DNA of 64,000 bases from Alphaproteobacteria bacterium (GTDB lineage Bacteria > Pseudomonadota > Alphaproteobacteria > Caulobacterales > Hyphomonadaceae), in assembly GCA_018222605.1 (NCBI GenBank), contig JAAEZZ010000001.1:372001-436000 (forward strand). Direction: 5' to 3'. The position numbers were made by a program, and so were the translations under genes. The notes beneath the pieces are model-generated. The model saw only the letters and a list, made by a program, of their open reading frames with translations. It searched no databases and was not told where the DNA came from. The number at the start of each line of letters is the position of its first letter. Within the stretch, counting starts at the first letter, position 1. Of this stretch, positions 43,103-53,323 are shown one piece after another.

Positions 43103-44287
43103 TCAGCTGCAGGTCACGTCATGACTGTAAAGCCAGTCATTCCGGGAGTGCACAAAGCCCTTCATCGTTCGCCCAGCAATCCACATCGGCCCATAGGTAG
43201 ACATCTGAGTCAACGGATTGCGGCGGTGGAACACCCGCGCATTGGCACGCGCCCCGGCCTGCACACGGCTAGTGCGGGGCTTGCGAGCGGCCTCATAGGC
43301 CTTGAGGGCGGCTTCAGGTGTTGCCTCGCCTGACAGCTGCTGCGCCAGCACATAGGCATCCTCGATCGCCATCACCGCACCCTGCGCCAGGAAGGGCAGC
43401 ATTGGGTGACAGGCATCACCCAGCAGCGTGACGCGGCCATCGCACCAGCGCGGCAGCTCATCCCGGTCATACAGCGCCCAGCGATGAAGCACGTCTGCCT
43501 TTTCGATGATCGCCGTGACAGCGTGATTCCAGCCCTGAAAGTCTTTCAGCGCATCCTCGCGAGAGCCTTCCGCGGTCCAGGATTCGACATGCTGTTCCTT
43601 GCGTTCGACCACGCCAACAAAGTTTGCCAGCGATCCACCGCGCAAGAGATACGTCACCGCATGTCGGCGAGAGCCGACCCATACGCTGGCCGTGGGCGGC
43701 GGAGCCTGATCCCCAAGAGCCGTGACCGGTGCGACGGCGCGCCAGGCCGTCATGCCCGTATAGCGCGGGGCATCCGGCCCCAGCATCTGCGCGCGGATTA
43801 CGGAATGGATGCCATCGGCGCCCACCAGCACATCGCCTTCAAACACGTCGCCGGACTGCAGCTGCAACCGCACAGCCTTGTCGTCCTGACTGTAGGAAGC
43901 CGCCTTACAGCCAAGATGGATGCTGCCCGGCTCACGTTCCAGCAGCACCTCTTTCAGCGCCTCGACCATATCGGCCCGGTGAACATGCAGGTAATCCGCG
44001 CCCCAGCGATTGATCGCGGTCTTGCGAAGCGGAATGTCGAACAGGCGCCGACCATTGCGGCCCATACGCATCTCAAGCGCCTTCGGGCGAAACGCATTGC
44101 GGGAAACCCGCGCTTCAACGCCCAGCGCCTTCAACACTTTCACGCCATTCGGGCTGACCTGAATGCCTGCGCCAACTTCATCCAGCACACCTGACTGCTC
44201 AAACACCAGAACCTCATGGCCCAGGCGTTGAAGCGCAACTGCTGCCGTCAGCCCCCCTATGCCTCCGCCTGCTATCAGGACACGCAT
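43103..44287 (-). CDS. FAD-dependent monooxygenase (salicylate hydroxylase-like)
   Basis: A 394-residue group A flavoprotein hydroxylase. The FAD motif is VLIAGGGIGGLTAAVAL at the N-terminus, the DG motif is DVLVGADGIHSVIR in the middle, and the GD motif is LLGDACHPMLPFLAQGA. Relatives hydroxylate aromatic acids such as salicylate or 3-hydroxybenzoate with NAD(P)H. No aromatic ring-cleavage genes are nearby, so the substrate is undecided. It stands between sdaA and a zinc-finger gene on the same strand. Confidence 0.9.
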   Translation of the reverse strand: MRVLIAGGGIGGLTAAVALQRLGHEVLVFEQSGVLDEVGAGIQVSPNGVKVLKALGVEARVSRNAFRPKALEMRMGRNGRRLFDIPLRKTAINRWGADYLHVHRADMVEALKEVLLEREPGSIHLGCKAASYSQDDKAVRLQLQSGDVFEGDVLVGADGIHSVIRAQMLGPDAPRYTGMTAWRAVAPVTALGDQAPPPTASVWVGSRRHAVTYLLRGGSLANFVGVVERKEQHVESWTAEGSREDALKDFQGWNHAVTAIIEKADVLHRWALYDRDELPRWCDGRVTLLGDACHPMLPFLAQGAVMAIEDAYVLAQQLSGEATPEAALKAYEAARKPRTSRVQAGARANARVFHRRNPLTQMSTYGPMWIAGRTMKGFVHSRNDWLYSHDVTCS

Positions 44288-44315
44288 TAGGAAACCTCAC
44301 TTAATCGCAAAAAGC

Positions 44316-44519
44316 CTATTTGGCGCTGGAAGGGTCTTCCCGGCCACCGATCAGAACGAAGCGCCGGTCGCAGTATTTGCACTCGACGAAATCTTCATCG
44401 CCCATCTCATACCAGACGCGCGGATGGCCCAGCGCACCGCCACCCCCATTGCAGGAAACCTTGCGGCTGGTCACCATGGAAACTTCCGGCGGATCAAACA
44501 CATCGCGTTTAGTGGACAT
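44316..44519 (-). CDS. Zinc-finger protein of the CHCC (NDUFS6-like) type
   Basis: A 67-residue protein with Cys23, His32, Cys47 and Cys50 in the order of the zf-CHCC family, whose mitochondrial members (NDUFS6) belong to complex I. GHPRVWYEMG and VECKYCDRRFVL are the characteristic segments. The start at 44519 is chosen because the family begins there. It lies divergent from the ABC ATPase gene and 28 bp before the monooxygenase. Confidence 0.85.
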   Translation of the reverse strand: MSTKRDVFDPPEVSMVTSRKVSCNGGGGALGHPRVWYEMGDEDFVECKYCDRRFVLIGGREDPSSAK

Positions 44520-44637
44520 GACTTGTCTTTCCATCTGCAATTTCTGCGGCACCGGTTGCCCACAGTGCTACTCGACCCTACCTAGATTGCGCCGCCGTAA
44601 GGTGCAAGATCGTATGGACAGAGTGAAAAGGCCCAGC

Positions 44638-45591
44638 ATGTCATCCACGAAAACGGCCCCCGACTTCGCCATTAAAGTCTCAAACCTCCAGAAAACCTAC
44701 AAAGCCTCGGGAAAGATGCCCGAAAAGCATGCTTTGAAAGGGATCAATCTGCAGGTTCCGCGAGGGTCTATCTTCGGACTACTTGGACCAAATGGCGCAG
44801 GTAAATCCACTTTTATCAACATTCTGGCCGGTCTGGTGAACAAGACATCCGGCTCCGCCAGTATCTGGGGGCTCGATATTGACGAATATCCTCGTCAGAG
44901 CCGCGCAGCCATCGGCGTCGTGAACCAGGAGATCGTCGCAGACCCGTTCTTCACCCCGCTGGAAATGCTGGAACTGATGGCCGGTTTCTATGGCGTGCCA
45001 AAATCAGAGCGCCGCAGCCTGGAGATTCTCACAGCCGTCGGCCTGGACGACAAGAAAGACGCCTATGTGCGCCAACTCTCCGGCGGCATGAAGCGTCGCC
45101 TGATGGTGGCGAAGGCGCTCGTCCACAATCCGCCCGTCCTGATCCTGGACGAGCCGACCGCCGGTGTGGACGTCGAATTGCGCCGCTCGATGTGGGAATA
45201 TGTGCAGGAACTGCACGCCAATGGCACGACAATCATTCTGACGACGCACTATCTGGAAGAAGCCGAAGAGCTTTGCGATACCATCGCCATTGTGAACCAT
45301 GGGGAGATTGTCGCCTGCGAATCGACGCCCAAACTGCTGTCGCGCCTCGATTACAAGACGCTGGTCATCACCCCGCGTGAACCTCTAGCCGCTGTGCCGG
45401 ATGCCCTGGCAGGCATGGATGCCTCGATCACGCCATCAGGCGATCTGGCCATTACCTTCCGCACCAGCGAGACCGGCATTGGCCGTCTTCTGGAACTGGT
45501 CCGCTCCAACGGCATCAGCGTGGCAGATCTGGAGACAAAGGCGCCGGACCTCGAAGACGTCTTCATCTCGCTGACCAGCGAACCCGCCTAA
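44638..45591 (+). CDS. ABC transporter ATP-binding protein (ABC-2 exporter type)
   Basis: A 317-residue ATPase. It has Walker A GLLGPNGAGKST (residues about 48-59), Q-loop VVNQE, signature LSGGMKRRL, Walker B VLILDEPTAGVD and switch His in TTHYLEEAE. The long C-terminal extension is usual in drug, heme or polysaccharide ABC-2 exporters. No membrane permease is next to it; the following gene is trxA on the other strand, so the partner must be elsewhere. ATG at 44614 is an alternative start. A strong terminator follows the stop. Confidence 0.92.
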   Translation: MSSTKTAPDFAIKVSNLQKTYKASGKMPEKHALKGINLQVPRGSIFGLLGPNGAGKSTFINILAGLVNKTSGSASIWGLDIDEYPRQSRAAIGVVNQEIVADPFFTPLEMLELMAGFYGVPKSERRSLEILTAVGLDDKKDAYVRQLSGGMKRRLMVAKALVHNPPVLILDEPTAGVDVELRRSMWEYVQELHANGTTIILTTHYLEEAEELCDTIAIVNHGEIVACESTPKLLSRLDYKTLVITPREPLAAVPDALAGMDASITPSGDLAITFRTSETGIGRLLELVRSNGISVADLETKAPDLEDVFISLTSEPA

Positions 45592-45595
45592 AAAA

Positions 45596-45627
45596 ACGCC
45601 GGCGATCTCTCGCCGGCGTTTTTTTAT
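45596..45627. terminator. Bidirectional terminator between ABC ATPase and trxA
   Basis: ACGCCGGCGA and TCGCCGGCGT form a 10-bp stem with a TCTC loop, flanked by A runs on the left and seven T on the right. It serves the convergent ABC and trxA genes. Confidence 0.92.
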
Positions 45628-45648
45628 CTCTTTAAGGGCAGACGCGGA

Positions 45649-45969
45649 TCAGACGCTCTGCTTGATCCAGTCGGCAATTGCCTGCTTGCTCATCGCGCCC
45701 AGATGCGTCGCAGCAACCTTGCCATCCTTGAACATCACCAGTGTCGGCAGACCACGCACGCCATATTTGGACGGGGCAATCGGGTTTTCGTCGACATTGA
45801 TCTTGGCGACCTTCACCTTGCCGTCGAGTTCGTCGGACACCGCCTCGATATGGGGCGACATTTGCTTACATGGGCCGCACCATTCCGCCCAGAAGTCCAC
45901 TACGACGGGCACATCGGAAGAACCGATCACGCCGTCAAAATCATCGTCTGTTACATTGATCGCAGCCAT
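45649..45969 (-). CDS. trxA: Thioredoxin
   Basis: A 106-residue classical thioredoxin with the redox site WCGPCK (Cys31, Cys34), the cis-Pro in GLPTLVMF and the usual start MAAINVTDDDF. It keeps cytoplasmic protein thiols reduced. It follows addA by 59 bp on the same strand and is probably at the end of that operon, as is common in alphaproteobacteria; a separate promoter in the gap is possible. Confidence 0.97.
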   Translation of the reverse strand: MAAINVTDDDFDGVIGSSDVPVVVDFWAEWCGPCKQMSPHIEAVSDELDGKVKVAKINVDENPIAPSKYGVRGLPTLVMFKDGKVAATHLGAMSKQAIADWIKQSV

Positions 45970-46028
45970 TGCGGGAATCCTCAGTTTTTCGTTTTGCCTG
46001 AATGATACATAGAGACTCTTCTGTGAAG

Positions 46029-49000
46029 TCAAACCGGCCTGTCTGCACCCTTTAGAGCTGCTAAAAGCATGTCTTCGGGCAAAAACATCAGCCGGGGCCC
46101 GTCTGTCCAGCACAGCGCAGCCCGTACCGTGCGGCCCGGATAGGCCCGTCTCAGCACCACCCAATAGGCCCCCATCTGCGCCATATAGGTGTCTGCAACG
46201 CCGTCCGGTGTGTCCGGCGCAGGCTGGTCTGTCTTGAAGTCGACGATAAGCACATCACGCTCCGTGACCACCAGACGGTCGACCCGGCCGTTAATGACCA
46301 GCCCTTTCGGCAATTCCGGCGCAGTGCCGACAATGGCCGCTTCCGCACGTCCGCCCGGTGCGAACAGCGCCTTCATCTCCGGTGCCTGCAGCACGGCCAT
46401 GGCCGCTTGCTTCATCTCGTGGCGGTCTTCCGCTTCCAGCTCCGGCAGGCGTTCAAGATAGGCCTCTGCAGCGGCATTTCTGCGCTCAGGCGCCAACTGC
46501 GGCAGGTATTCGAACAGCGTATGGATGATGCGGCCCCGGCGCAGGCGCGCTTCACGTGTCTTGCCGAAGGGGGCGAGCACCGGCGTCTTCTGGCCAAGCA
46601 GGGTCGTCGCCGCACTATAGCGCCTCGCTGCCACAGCTTTCGGCGGCGCGCGGAACACCCAGTCCGGAAGCGTGTGGCTGTCTTCTTCCGGCCCGGACCC
46701 GTCAATCGACAGCGGTGCCAGACCACCATAACGCATCATGCCGTCTTCATCAGCTTCCACGCCCAGCCGGTTCATCGCCCTCTCACACAGGGCATACCAG
46801 CTGCGGGCATGATAGCCGGGCGCCGCGGCGCCATGCCAGTGTCCGGCAATGATCAGCCTGTCCTGCGCCCGCGTCAGCGCCACATAGAGCAGCCTTCGGA
46901 ACTCCTCCTCAGACTTCGCATTGGCAATCGCCCGCGCCAGCGCTGCGCCCGGAATATCGCCATCTTTGCGGGGCGACCAGATGGGCAGGCCATCAACATC
47001 GAATAGGGTGTCAGACACGGTCTTCGGCCCGGCAGTCGTATCCGGCATCACGACAACGGGGGCCTGCAGGCCTTTTGCGCCGTGTACGGTCATCACCCTC
47101 ACCTGCCCCTCGGGGGCGGCAAGGTCTCGCTTGATCTCGACCGTTTTGGATTCCATCTCGGCCACAAAGGCCTGCATGGAGGATGGCCCCGTCGCATCAA
47201 AGGCCTGCGTCCGCGCGATCAGCGCCTCGACCGGATCATGCGCTGGCGTGCCAAGCCGCGCATTGATCTTTTCCCACCCGGTCGTGCCATCCGCAGCCGG
47301 CACGTCCAGAACGGCAGACAGGAATTCAAAGGGCGGCAAATGGCGCTGCGCCAAAAGGCCGGACAGGAACGTCGCTGCCTGCTGCACTTCGGTCCGTGTG
47401 TCTGCCTGCATTCGGGACCACAACGTTTCCCCGCGCCCGCGCTCCGCTCCGAAGCGATAGAGATAGCGGTCATCATCCACAAAGCCGACAAATGGCCCGC
47501 GCAGTATTTCCGCCAGCGTCAGATCACGCTCTGGCCTCAGCGCAAAGCGCATCAGATTGAGGCAATCCTGCACACCGATATGGTCTGTCAGCTTAAGCCG
47601 GTCCGCGCCTGCCACCGGCAAGCCTTCGGATTTCAACGCCGAGATCATCGCATCAAACAGGCCACCCGTCCGGCTGCGGACCAGAATGAGAATATCCTCG
47701 GCGCGCATACGGCGGCGCTTCCAGTCCCGGTTCGGCAATTCTTCCCAAACGGTTTCACCCCGGTCGACCATCTCGCGCAATTGCCGCGCAATCTGCTTGG
47801 CCAGCCGCGCCTTGGGAGAGGATGACCGCATTGCATTCACGGGCCGGGACCAGGCGTCTTCGTCCGCCTCTTCTGCCCGCTCTTCCACAGGCCACAGCTC
47901 AACCAGGCCCGGCTGGTTTGCCCGGCGGGCCGTGTGCTTCACTTGCTCTGCAGAGAAAGGTGGATGATTGTCAGCGGCCACATCCACAGGCGGCGCAGAA
48001 TTCCAGACGGCATCTACATAGGACAAGACTTCCGGAGATGACCGGAATGACATCTCCATGGTGAGAGAGTGCAATTCCGGGTCCATCTTGCCCTTTTCCT
48101 GCTCCTGCGCGCGCAGCTGGGCGGGCTCTGCCCCCTGAAAGGAATAGATGGACTGTTTCTCATCGCCCACAACGAATAGGGTTCGCGGGTCTTGCTGGCG
48201 CTCGGCGCCCTGGCCGGAGAAAAACTCCTTCGTCAGTTCCGAGATCAAATCCCATTGCAAGGGGCTTGTATCCTGCGCCTCGTCCAGCAGGACATGGCTG
48301 ATGCCGCCATCCAGCTTGTAGAGCACCCAGTCAGACATGCCCCGGCTTTTCAGAAGATCATGCGTGCTGCGGATCAGATCATCAAAGTCGAGCGCGCCGC
48401 GCTTGCGCTTTTCCTGCTGATAGGCGCGTACAGCCGGCAAGCCGACCTTCAGCAGCGCCATATTGCGCTCCACCGCCGCCGCGAGGCGCAGCTTTTCCGC
48501 CAGCTCCATCACGCGGCTGACCTCCGACCCGATCGGGTCCGCCGTAGAGAACAGACCGACCACATTGGCATCTTTCCCGGCCCCGGCATTGTAGAGCCGC
48601 GAATAAGGCTTCTGCGTGCCGAAAAACGCACCCTTATAGGCCTCCCATCGCGCCTCTGCAGTCTCTGCCAGCAAGGCGGCCTCCACCGCGCCAGCCGTGC
48701 GCATGTCATCGCGCTTGCCGGACGCATGTAGCGAGATCAGCGCCTCCCGCAGAGCCGTCACGGGCATCTCCTCGCCCATAGCCAGATCCAGAATGTCCGC
48801 CGCGCTGCCTTCCGGCGCGTTCAACCCGTTGCGCAGGGCCTGCTCCATCCGGTCATGATCAAACTCATGCGCTTCGGCAAAATCCAGGAAGGGCTGGATA
48901 CGATAGCGCATGGCGTTCAGGGGCAGGTCCGCGCCCTCATGCCCTGCTTCCGTGGCCAGAAGATCCAGGGCCTCGGGATGTTCCTCCTGCGCCTTCAGCA

Positions 49001-49553
49001 CGGCCGCGCCGCGCACCTGCCGCCAGATCGCGTCGGCCTCGTCTTCCTCAATCTCTGTAAAGCCCGGCAGGACGCCTGCCTCAAGCGGGAAGCGCCGCAG
49101 AATACGCGCGCAGAAGGCGTGGATCGTCTCAATCCGCAGGCCGCCCGGCGTTTCCAGAGCGCGGGCAAACAGCGCCCGCGCCCCGCGCAGATCATCCGCT
49201 GTATAGGCCGTCTTGTCCCGCCCTTCGAGGCGCGAGAGTTCTTCGCGCAGCTTCTCGTCCCGCATGATCGACCATTTGCCAAGTGTACGGAACAGGCGCG
49301 ACAACATCTCGTTCGCCGCCGCCTTGGTATAGGTGATACACAGAATGGAATCCGGCCGCGCGCCTTCCCGGCCATCCTCCCGGCGCAGCAAAAGGCGCGC
49401 CACGCGGTCAATCAGAACCTTGGTCTTGCCGCTACCGGCATTCGCCATCACGAACACGGGATAGGCTGGATCGGCAGAAGACAGCTGCGCCGCATTGGCA
49501 CGGCGGTAGTCTTCTGTATCCGGAGGGGTCACAGGCATCATGTCGTCAGCCAT
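46029..49553 (-). CDS. addA: Double-strand break repair helicase-nuclease AddA
   Basis: A 1174-residue UvrD-type helicase. Walker A is MANAGSGKTKVL (about residues 36-47) and Walker B is VLLDEAQDTSP. Motif III is VVGDEKQSIYSFQGA, motif VI is LYVALTRAQDRL, and a C-terminal PD-(D/E)xK nuclease site reads VLIVDFKTDQ. With AddB it resects DNA double-strand ends for RecA. The start at 49553 is inferred from the overlap with addB (8 bp); the longer frame would read through addB. This is the alphaproteobacterial AddA length. Confidence 0.97.
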   Translation of the reverse strand: MADDMMPVTPPDTEDYRRANAAQLSSADPAYPVFVMANAGSGKTKVLIDRVARLLLRREDGREGARPDSILCITYTKAAANEMLSRLFRTLGKWSIMRDEKLREELSRLEGRDKTAYTADDLRGARALFARALETPGGLRIETIHAFCARILRRFPLEAGVLPGFTEIEEDEADAIWRQVRGAAVLKAQEEHPEALDLLATEAGHEGADLPLNAMRYRIQPFLDFAEAHEFDHDRMEQALRNGLNAPEGSAADILDLAMGEEMPVTALREALISLHASGKRDDMRTAGAVEAALLAETAEARWEAYKGAFFGTQKPYSRLYNAGAGKDANVVGLFSTADPIGSEVSRVMELAEKLRLAAAVERNMALLKVGLPAVRAYQQEKRKRGALDFDDLIRSTHDLLKSRGMSDWVLYKLDGGISHVLLDEAQDTSPLQWDLISELTKEFFSGQGAERQQDPRTLFVVGDEKQSIYSFQGAEPAQLRAQEQEKGKMDPELHSLTMEMSFRSSPEVLSYVDAVWNSAPPVDVAADNHPPFSAEQVKHTARRANQPGLVELWPVEERAEEADEDAWSRPVNAMRSSSPKARLAKQIARQLREMVDRGETVWEELPNRDWKRRRMRAEDILILVRSRTGGLFDAMISALKSEGLPVAGADRLKLTDHIGVQDCLNLMRFALRPERDLTLAEILRGPFVGFVDDDRYLYRFGAERGRGETLWSRMQADTRTEVQQAATFLSGLLAQRHLPPFEFLSAVLDVPAADGTTGWEKINARLGTPAHDPVEALIARTQAFDATGPSSMQAFVAEMESKTVEIKRDLAAPEGQVRVMTVHGAKGLQAPVVVMPDTTAGPKTVSDTLFDVDGLPIWSPRKDGDIPGAALARAIANAKSEEEFRRLLYVALTRAQDRLIIAGHWHGAAAPGYHARSWYALCERAMNRLGVEADEDGMMRYGGLAPLSIDGSGPEEDSHTLPDWVFRAPPKAVAARRYSAATTLLGQKTPVLAPFGKTREARLRRGRIIHTLFEYLPQLAPERRNAAAEAYLERLPELEAEDRHEMKQAAMAVLQAPEMKALFAPGGRAEAAIVGTAPELPKGLVINGRVDRLVVTERDVLIVDFKTDQPAPDTPDGVADTYMAQMGAYWVVLRRAYPGRTVRAALCWTDGPRLMFLPEDMLLAALKGADRPV

Positions 49554-52500
49554 CGCTTGCCTCCCCGTCTTCGGTGTCGCCCGCCCATTCGGCACGGCGG
49601 GCCAGCAGATTGAAGCCATTGTCATATTTGACGAATTTCACACGCGGCGCTGACAGGAAAGCCGCAGACGGATTGCGATATTGCACGATCAGGCGCCGAA
49701 GCCCCTCCTCGGCCATTTCCGCCATCTCTGCCGGGTCAGACGGCAGATTATGTTTGCCGCCCAGCGTGAACGCATCCGGCTTGGCCTTGAAGGCCACATA
49801 GTGCAGCTGGTCCACGCGCGCCGCAGGCACCTTCTCATAGCCGCCTTTTTGCGCGATCAGGGCCTGCAGCGGCATCTGCTGGCTGAGGCCTGCGCCGACT
49901 TCCTTCTCGCGCGGCGGATTGCCGGTCTTGAAATCGACGATGACAATCTCCCCGGTCGAAGTCATCTCGATCCGGTCTGCTGTCGCGCTGAGACGAAATG
50001 GTCCGCCATCCAGATCCAGCTCGATATTGCCCCGCACCTCGAATTTTGGACGGCCGCCGCCGACATCGCGACCCTTGCGCCAATTGACATACCACTCCGA
50101 CGTGCGCGCCCATACCGCCTTGCGGGCGGCCCACGCCTCTTCCGTCTCGCCAACACGCATCAATTCGCGGTACAGTAGCTCCAGCAGATAGTCTGCTGTC
50201 TTGGGCTTGCCGGCTTCCTCAAAATCTTCCAGCGCCTTATGCACCGCCGTGCCGCGAGGGGCTGGCCCGAGATCGCCGCCCAGCGGGTCAACCCTTACAA
50301 GCCCCAGCACCTGCTCAGCCCACAGAGCATAAGGGTCACGCTGCAGCGTATCCACGCGCGTGACAGAGAGCTTCTTGGGCCAGCCTTCCGGCCGCGCGGT
50401 CGGCACAGGCTCGGCAGAGAAATCCCGTGGCAAGGCATCAACGCCCAGTTGCTTCAGCGCTTCTGAAAGCTTCAGCGGGTCCAGGCCTTCAGGGCTCAGC
50501 ATCGCCTTCGCCTTGTCGTCCAGCGCGCCTTCGGCCAGCGTCTTCAAGCGCCAGACCCAGCGGGACGCCACGGCCGGTGCATCATTGCGGCGCGCGGAAT
50601 ACACCAGCGTCACATCCGGCGCAGAGGCCAGCTGTGCAAAGTCATGCGCTGCAAGGCCCATCCGATCTTCCGGGTCGCTCAGCCCCAATTCCTTGCGGAA
50701 GTGGCGGGGCAAAAACGCATCCGGCGCAGGCCGCTTCGGCCAGACATCCTCATTCAGACCCGCCAGGATCACGCGGTCCGCTGACTGCAGGCGCGCTTCC
50801 AGAGGCCCCCAGATGAAGAGGTGCGGATGCTCTTCCTGCTTCAGGCTAACCGTCATCTGCGCGGCCTGTGCATTGACCAGATCGGCCAGTGCCGACGGCG
50901 GCATCGGCGTCAGATATTCGGACACTTCGCTGACGAATTCCATCAGCCGGCTTGCCGCCGCGCCATCTTCCCCGGCCCACGGCAAGGGGGTCTCACTAAC
51001 TGCAGCCGCGAGCAGCGCAATCCGTTCCAGCCCGTCACCGCCGGCAAGGTCTTCCATCTGGCTGAGATCCGCGCCGGTATCCTCAAAGATGGCAAGCAGC
51101 TTGCCGACAAGCGCCTCGGCCTCTGCCTGGTGGTCCGCCGTGAAATTCGGATAAGGCTCAATCTCGTGACGTGTGCGGATGCTTTCCTTCAGCCCCTCCA
51201 GACTGATCCAGCGGCGCGGGCCGCGCAGGAAGTAAAGCTCCAGATTTGACAGACCCGGTAAAGGCGCGGCCAGTGCGTGGTTTAAAACCGATACAAGCAG
51301 GGTCGGGTCGGACGGGTCCGTTGCCCATTGCGCGCACAGGCCAATGAAGCTGCCCGCCAGCGTGCGGCTAAGCGGCATGCCTGCCGATGGCGGCGCGTCC
51401 ACACCCCAGCGTCGCAGCAAGGCGGAGACCCGCCGGGCCAGCCCCGCATCCGGCGTGATCAGCGCCGCAGAGCGTCCCGCCTCTTCCAGCGTCTCGCGCA
51501 GGATCAGCGCCACCGACGCCGCCTCATCAGCCTCATCCGCCGCCTCGATGATGGACAGCCCCTGCAGCGCATCCGCCGCAAAGGCTTCGACACTGACCTC
51601 CGCAGCTTTGGCGAGTTTGTCCAGCGTATCGCGCCAGTCCGCTGTGGCATCTGCCGGGGCGAGCGCTTCATGGATCATCCGCCTTCGGGCCTGCCGCTCC
51701 CGCGCCAGAGACGCGCCCGGCCATTGCGAGACGGTCTTCGGCGCTACGTCCAGATGGGTCAGCGTCTGGAACAAGACATTCTGCGGGTGGCCGACCTCAC
51801 CAAGTATGGAGATACGCGCCTCTTCATCCGCACCAAGATCAAGACCCGGAAGAACAACCATACCGCGCGGCAATTGCAAGGCCGCTTTCATCAGCTCCCG
51901 CCCCGCCGGGGTTGCACCGGTAGAGCCTGCAATGATCACAGGTGCCTCAGGTGGATGCGCCAGCCACGCCTCCGCCGTGGCCTTCGCGGCCTTCAGGCGT
52001 CGCTCCAGTGGATCAGACACGCCCTGCTCTTCCAGCAAGGCAGGCCAGGCCGTGGTGATGATCTCCAGGAATTTGGCAGAGCTTTCCCAGTGCCGGGCAA
52101 GGTCTGCATCTTTCACCAGGTTGGGCAGTTCCTTCCAATCCGTATACGGACTGAGGTGTGCCTGATCCAGCAGGCGTGACAACTCCATCGCCGCAGACAG
52201 CGCAGACGAGGCTGGCAGTTCCGTCTCGTAATTCACCCGGTAGAAGGTCTGCACCATGGAGGCCAGCAGGCCGAGGCGCTTGCCGGGCGACAGGGCGGGC
52301 GGCAGGTCGATCAGGCTACTCTCGGCAACCGGCGGCAGTTCATCACTTTCCAGATCACCCAGCGCGCGGATCTCCGGCGGCAGGATCGGGCTCTCATCGG
52401 CAGCCTCGAACAGGGCTGCAGACAAGGCCCGCGCCGAACGCCGGTTCGGCACATAGATGATCGCATCGGCCAACGCATCCGGATGCGTCGACAGGTGAAC

Positions 52501-52605
52501 TTCTTTAGCCAGCGCCTTTGCGAAGACTTTCAGAAAGTCCTCTCCCGGAGGAATGGTCCAGACCTTTGGCCGGTCCGCGCCGAACAGCTTGCCATCACTC
52601 GCCAT
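49546..52605 (-). CDS. addB: Double-strand break repair protein AddB
   Basis: A 1019-residue partner of AddA. The N-terminal half is a helicase-like fold without a working Walker A, and the C-terminus has a RecB-type nuclease with EIVIVDFKTGNPP and GLSQQMPLQALI. YVPNRRSARALSAALFE near the N-terminus is characteristic of alphaproteobacterial AddB. It overlaps murU by 11 bp upstream and addA by 8 bp downstream, so the genes are tightly coupled. Confidence 0.96.
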   Translation of the reverse strand: MASDGKLFGADRPKVWTIPPGEDFLKVFAKALAKEVHLSTHPDALADAIIYVPNRRSARALSAALFEAADESPILPPEIRALGDLESDELPPVAESSLIDLPPALSPGKRLGLLASMVQTFYRVNYETELPASSALSAAMELSRLLDQAHLSPYTDWKELPNLVKDADLARHWESSAKFLEIITTAWPALLEEQGVSDPLERRLKAAKATAEAWLAHPPEAPVIIAGSTGATPAGRELMKAALQLPRGMVVLPGLDLGADEEARISILGEVGHPQNVLFQTLTHLDVAPKTVSQWPGASLARERQARRRMIHEALAPADATADWRDTLDKLAKAAEVSVEAFAADALQGLSIIEAADEADEAASVALILRETLEEAGRSAALITPDAGLARRVSALLRRWGVDAPPSAGMPLSRTLAGSFIGLCAQWATDPSDPTLLVSVLNHALAAPLPGLSNLELYFLRGPRRWISLEGLKESIRTRHEIEPYPNFTADHQAEAEALVGKLLAIFEDTGADLSQMEDLAGGDGLERIALLAAAVSETPLPWAGEDGAAASRLMEFVSEVSEYLTPMPPSALADLVNAQAAQMTVSLKQEEHPHLFIWGPLEARLQSADRVILAGLNEDVWPKRPAPDAFLPRHFRKELGLSDPEDRMGLAAHDFAQLASAPDVTLVYSARRNDAPAVASRWVWRLKTLAEGALDDKAKAMLSPEGLDPLKLSEALKQLGVDALPRDFSAEPVPTARPEGWPKKLSVTRVDTLQRDPYALWAEQVLGLVRVDPLGGDLGPAPRGTAVHKALEDFEEAGKPKTADYLLELLYRELMRVGETEEAWAARKAVWARTSEWYVNWRKGRDVGGGRPKFEVRGNIELDLDGGPFRLSATADRIEMTSTGEIVIVDFKTGNPPREKEVGAGLSQQMPLQALIAQKGGYEKVPAARVDQLHYVAFKAKPDAFTLGGKHNLPSDPAEMAEMAEEGLRRLIVQYRNPSAAFLSAPRVKFVKYDNGFNLLARRAEWAGDTEDGEASDG

Positions 52606-53323
52606 GGCACATCAGCCACATTCCGGCATCCTTGACCGCTTGCGGATCGCCCACATGCAGCCAGAAATCATCCAGCGGCAGTCCATGCAACCGCCCGGCC
52701 TCCACCAGAGGGCCCCAGATACGCCATGCCACAGAGTAGGGTTCGACAGGCTGGGACAGGAAGGCCTGCGGCTTCAGGATGCGCACACCTGCATAGGCCC
52801 ACGGCGCCGTCGGCGCATCCCCGCGCCGCGTCAGGCGGCCCGCCTCATCGCGCAGGAAATCCCCCGCCCCGGCAAAGCCGAGGCAACGCTGCGTGTCTGC
52901 CAGCAGCAGTAGCTCGTCCATCTGGTCCGGATCAAACGCCGCTGCCATGTCCAGCAAGGGCTTTGGCGACAGGCTGCCCCAAAAGGCATCTGTATTGACC
53001 ACGAAGACAGGCTCTTCACCCAGCAGCGGCGCGGCCTTGGCCAGCCCGCCGCCTGTCTCCAGCAATTGCTCGCGCTCGTCGGAGTAGATGATCTCGAAAT
53101 CGTCGCGGCCTGAGAGGTGCTGCTCGATCATGTCGGCGCACCAATGCACATTCACGACGAGGCGCTTTACCCCGGCGGTGCTCAAAGGGTCCAGCAGCCG
53201 GTCCATCAGGGCCTTGCCATTCACCTCGATCAGCGGCTTCGGCATAGTGTCCGTCAGCGGCCTCATCCGCGTGCCAAGCCCTGCGGCCAGAACCATGGCG
53301 GTGTGCGGTACAGAAATGCTCAT
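52595..53323 (-). CDS. murU: MurNAc-alpha-1-phosphate uridylyltransferase
   Basis: A 242-residue nucleotidyltransferase with the sugar-phosphate NTP motif LAAGLGTRMRPLTDTMPKPL near residues 12-31 and a hexose-1-phosphate fold. In Pseudomonas MurU makes UDP-MurNAc from MurNAc-1-phosphate supplied by AmgK, a fosfomycin-bypass route of peptidoglycan recycling. The call over a guanylyltransferase rests on its overlap with amgK (ATGA), the classic pair. Confidence 0.87.
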   Translation of the reverse strand: MSISVPHTAMVLAAGLGTRMRPLTDTMPKPLIEVNGKALMDRLLDPLSTAGVKRLVVNVHWCADMIEQHLSGRDDFEIIYSDEREQLLETGGGLAKAAPLLGEEPVFVVNTDAFWGSLSPKPLLDMAAAFDPDQMDELLLLADTQRCLGFAGAGDFLRDEAGRLTRRGDAPTAPWAYAGVRILKPQAFLSQPVEPYSVAWRIWGPLVEAGRLHGLPLDDFWLHVGDPQAVKDAGMWLMCHGE

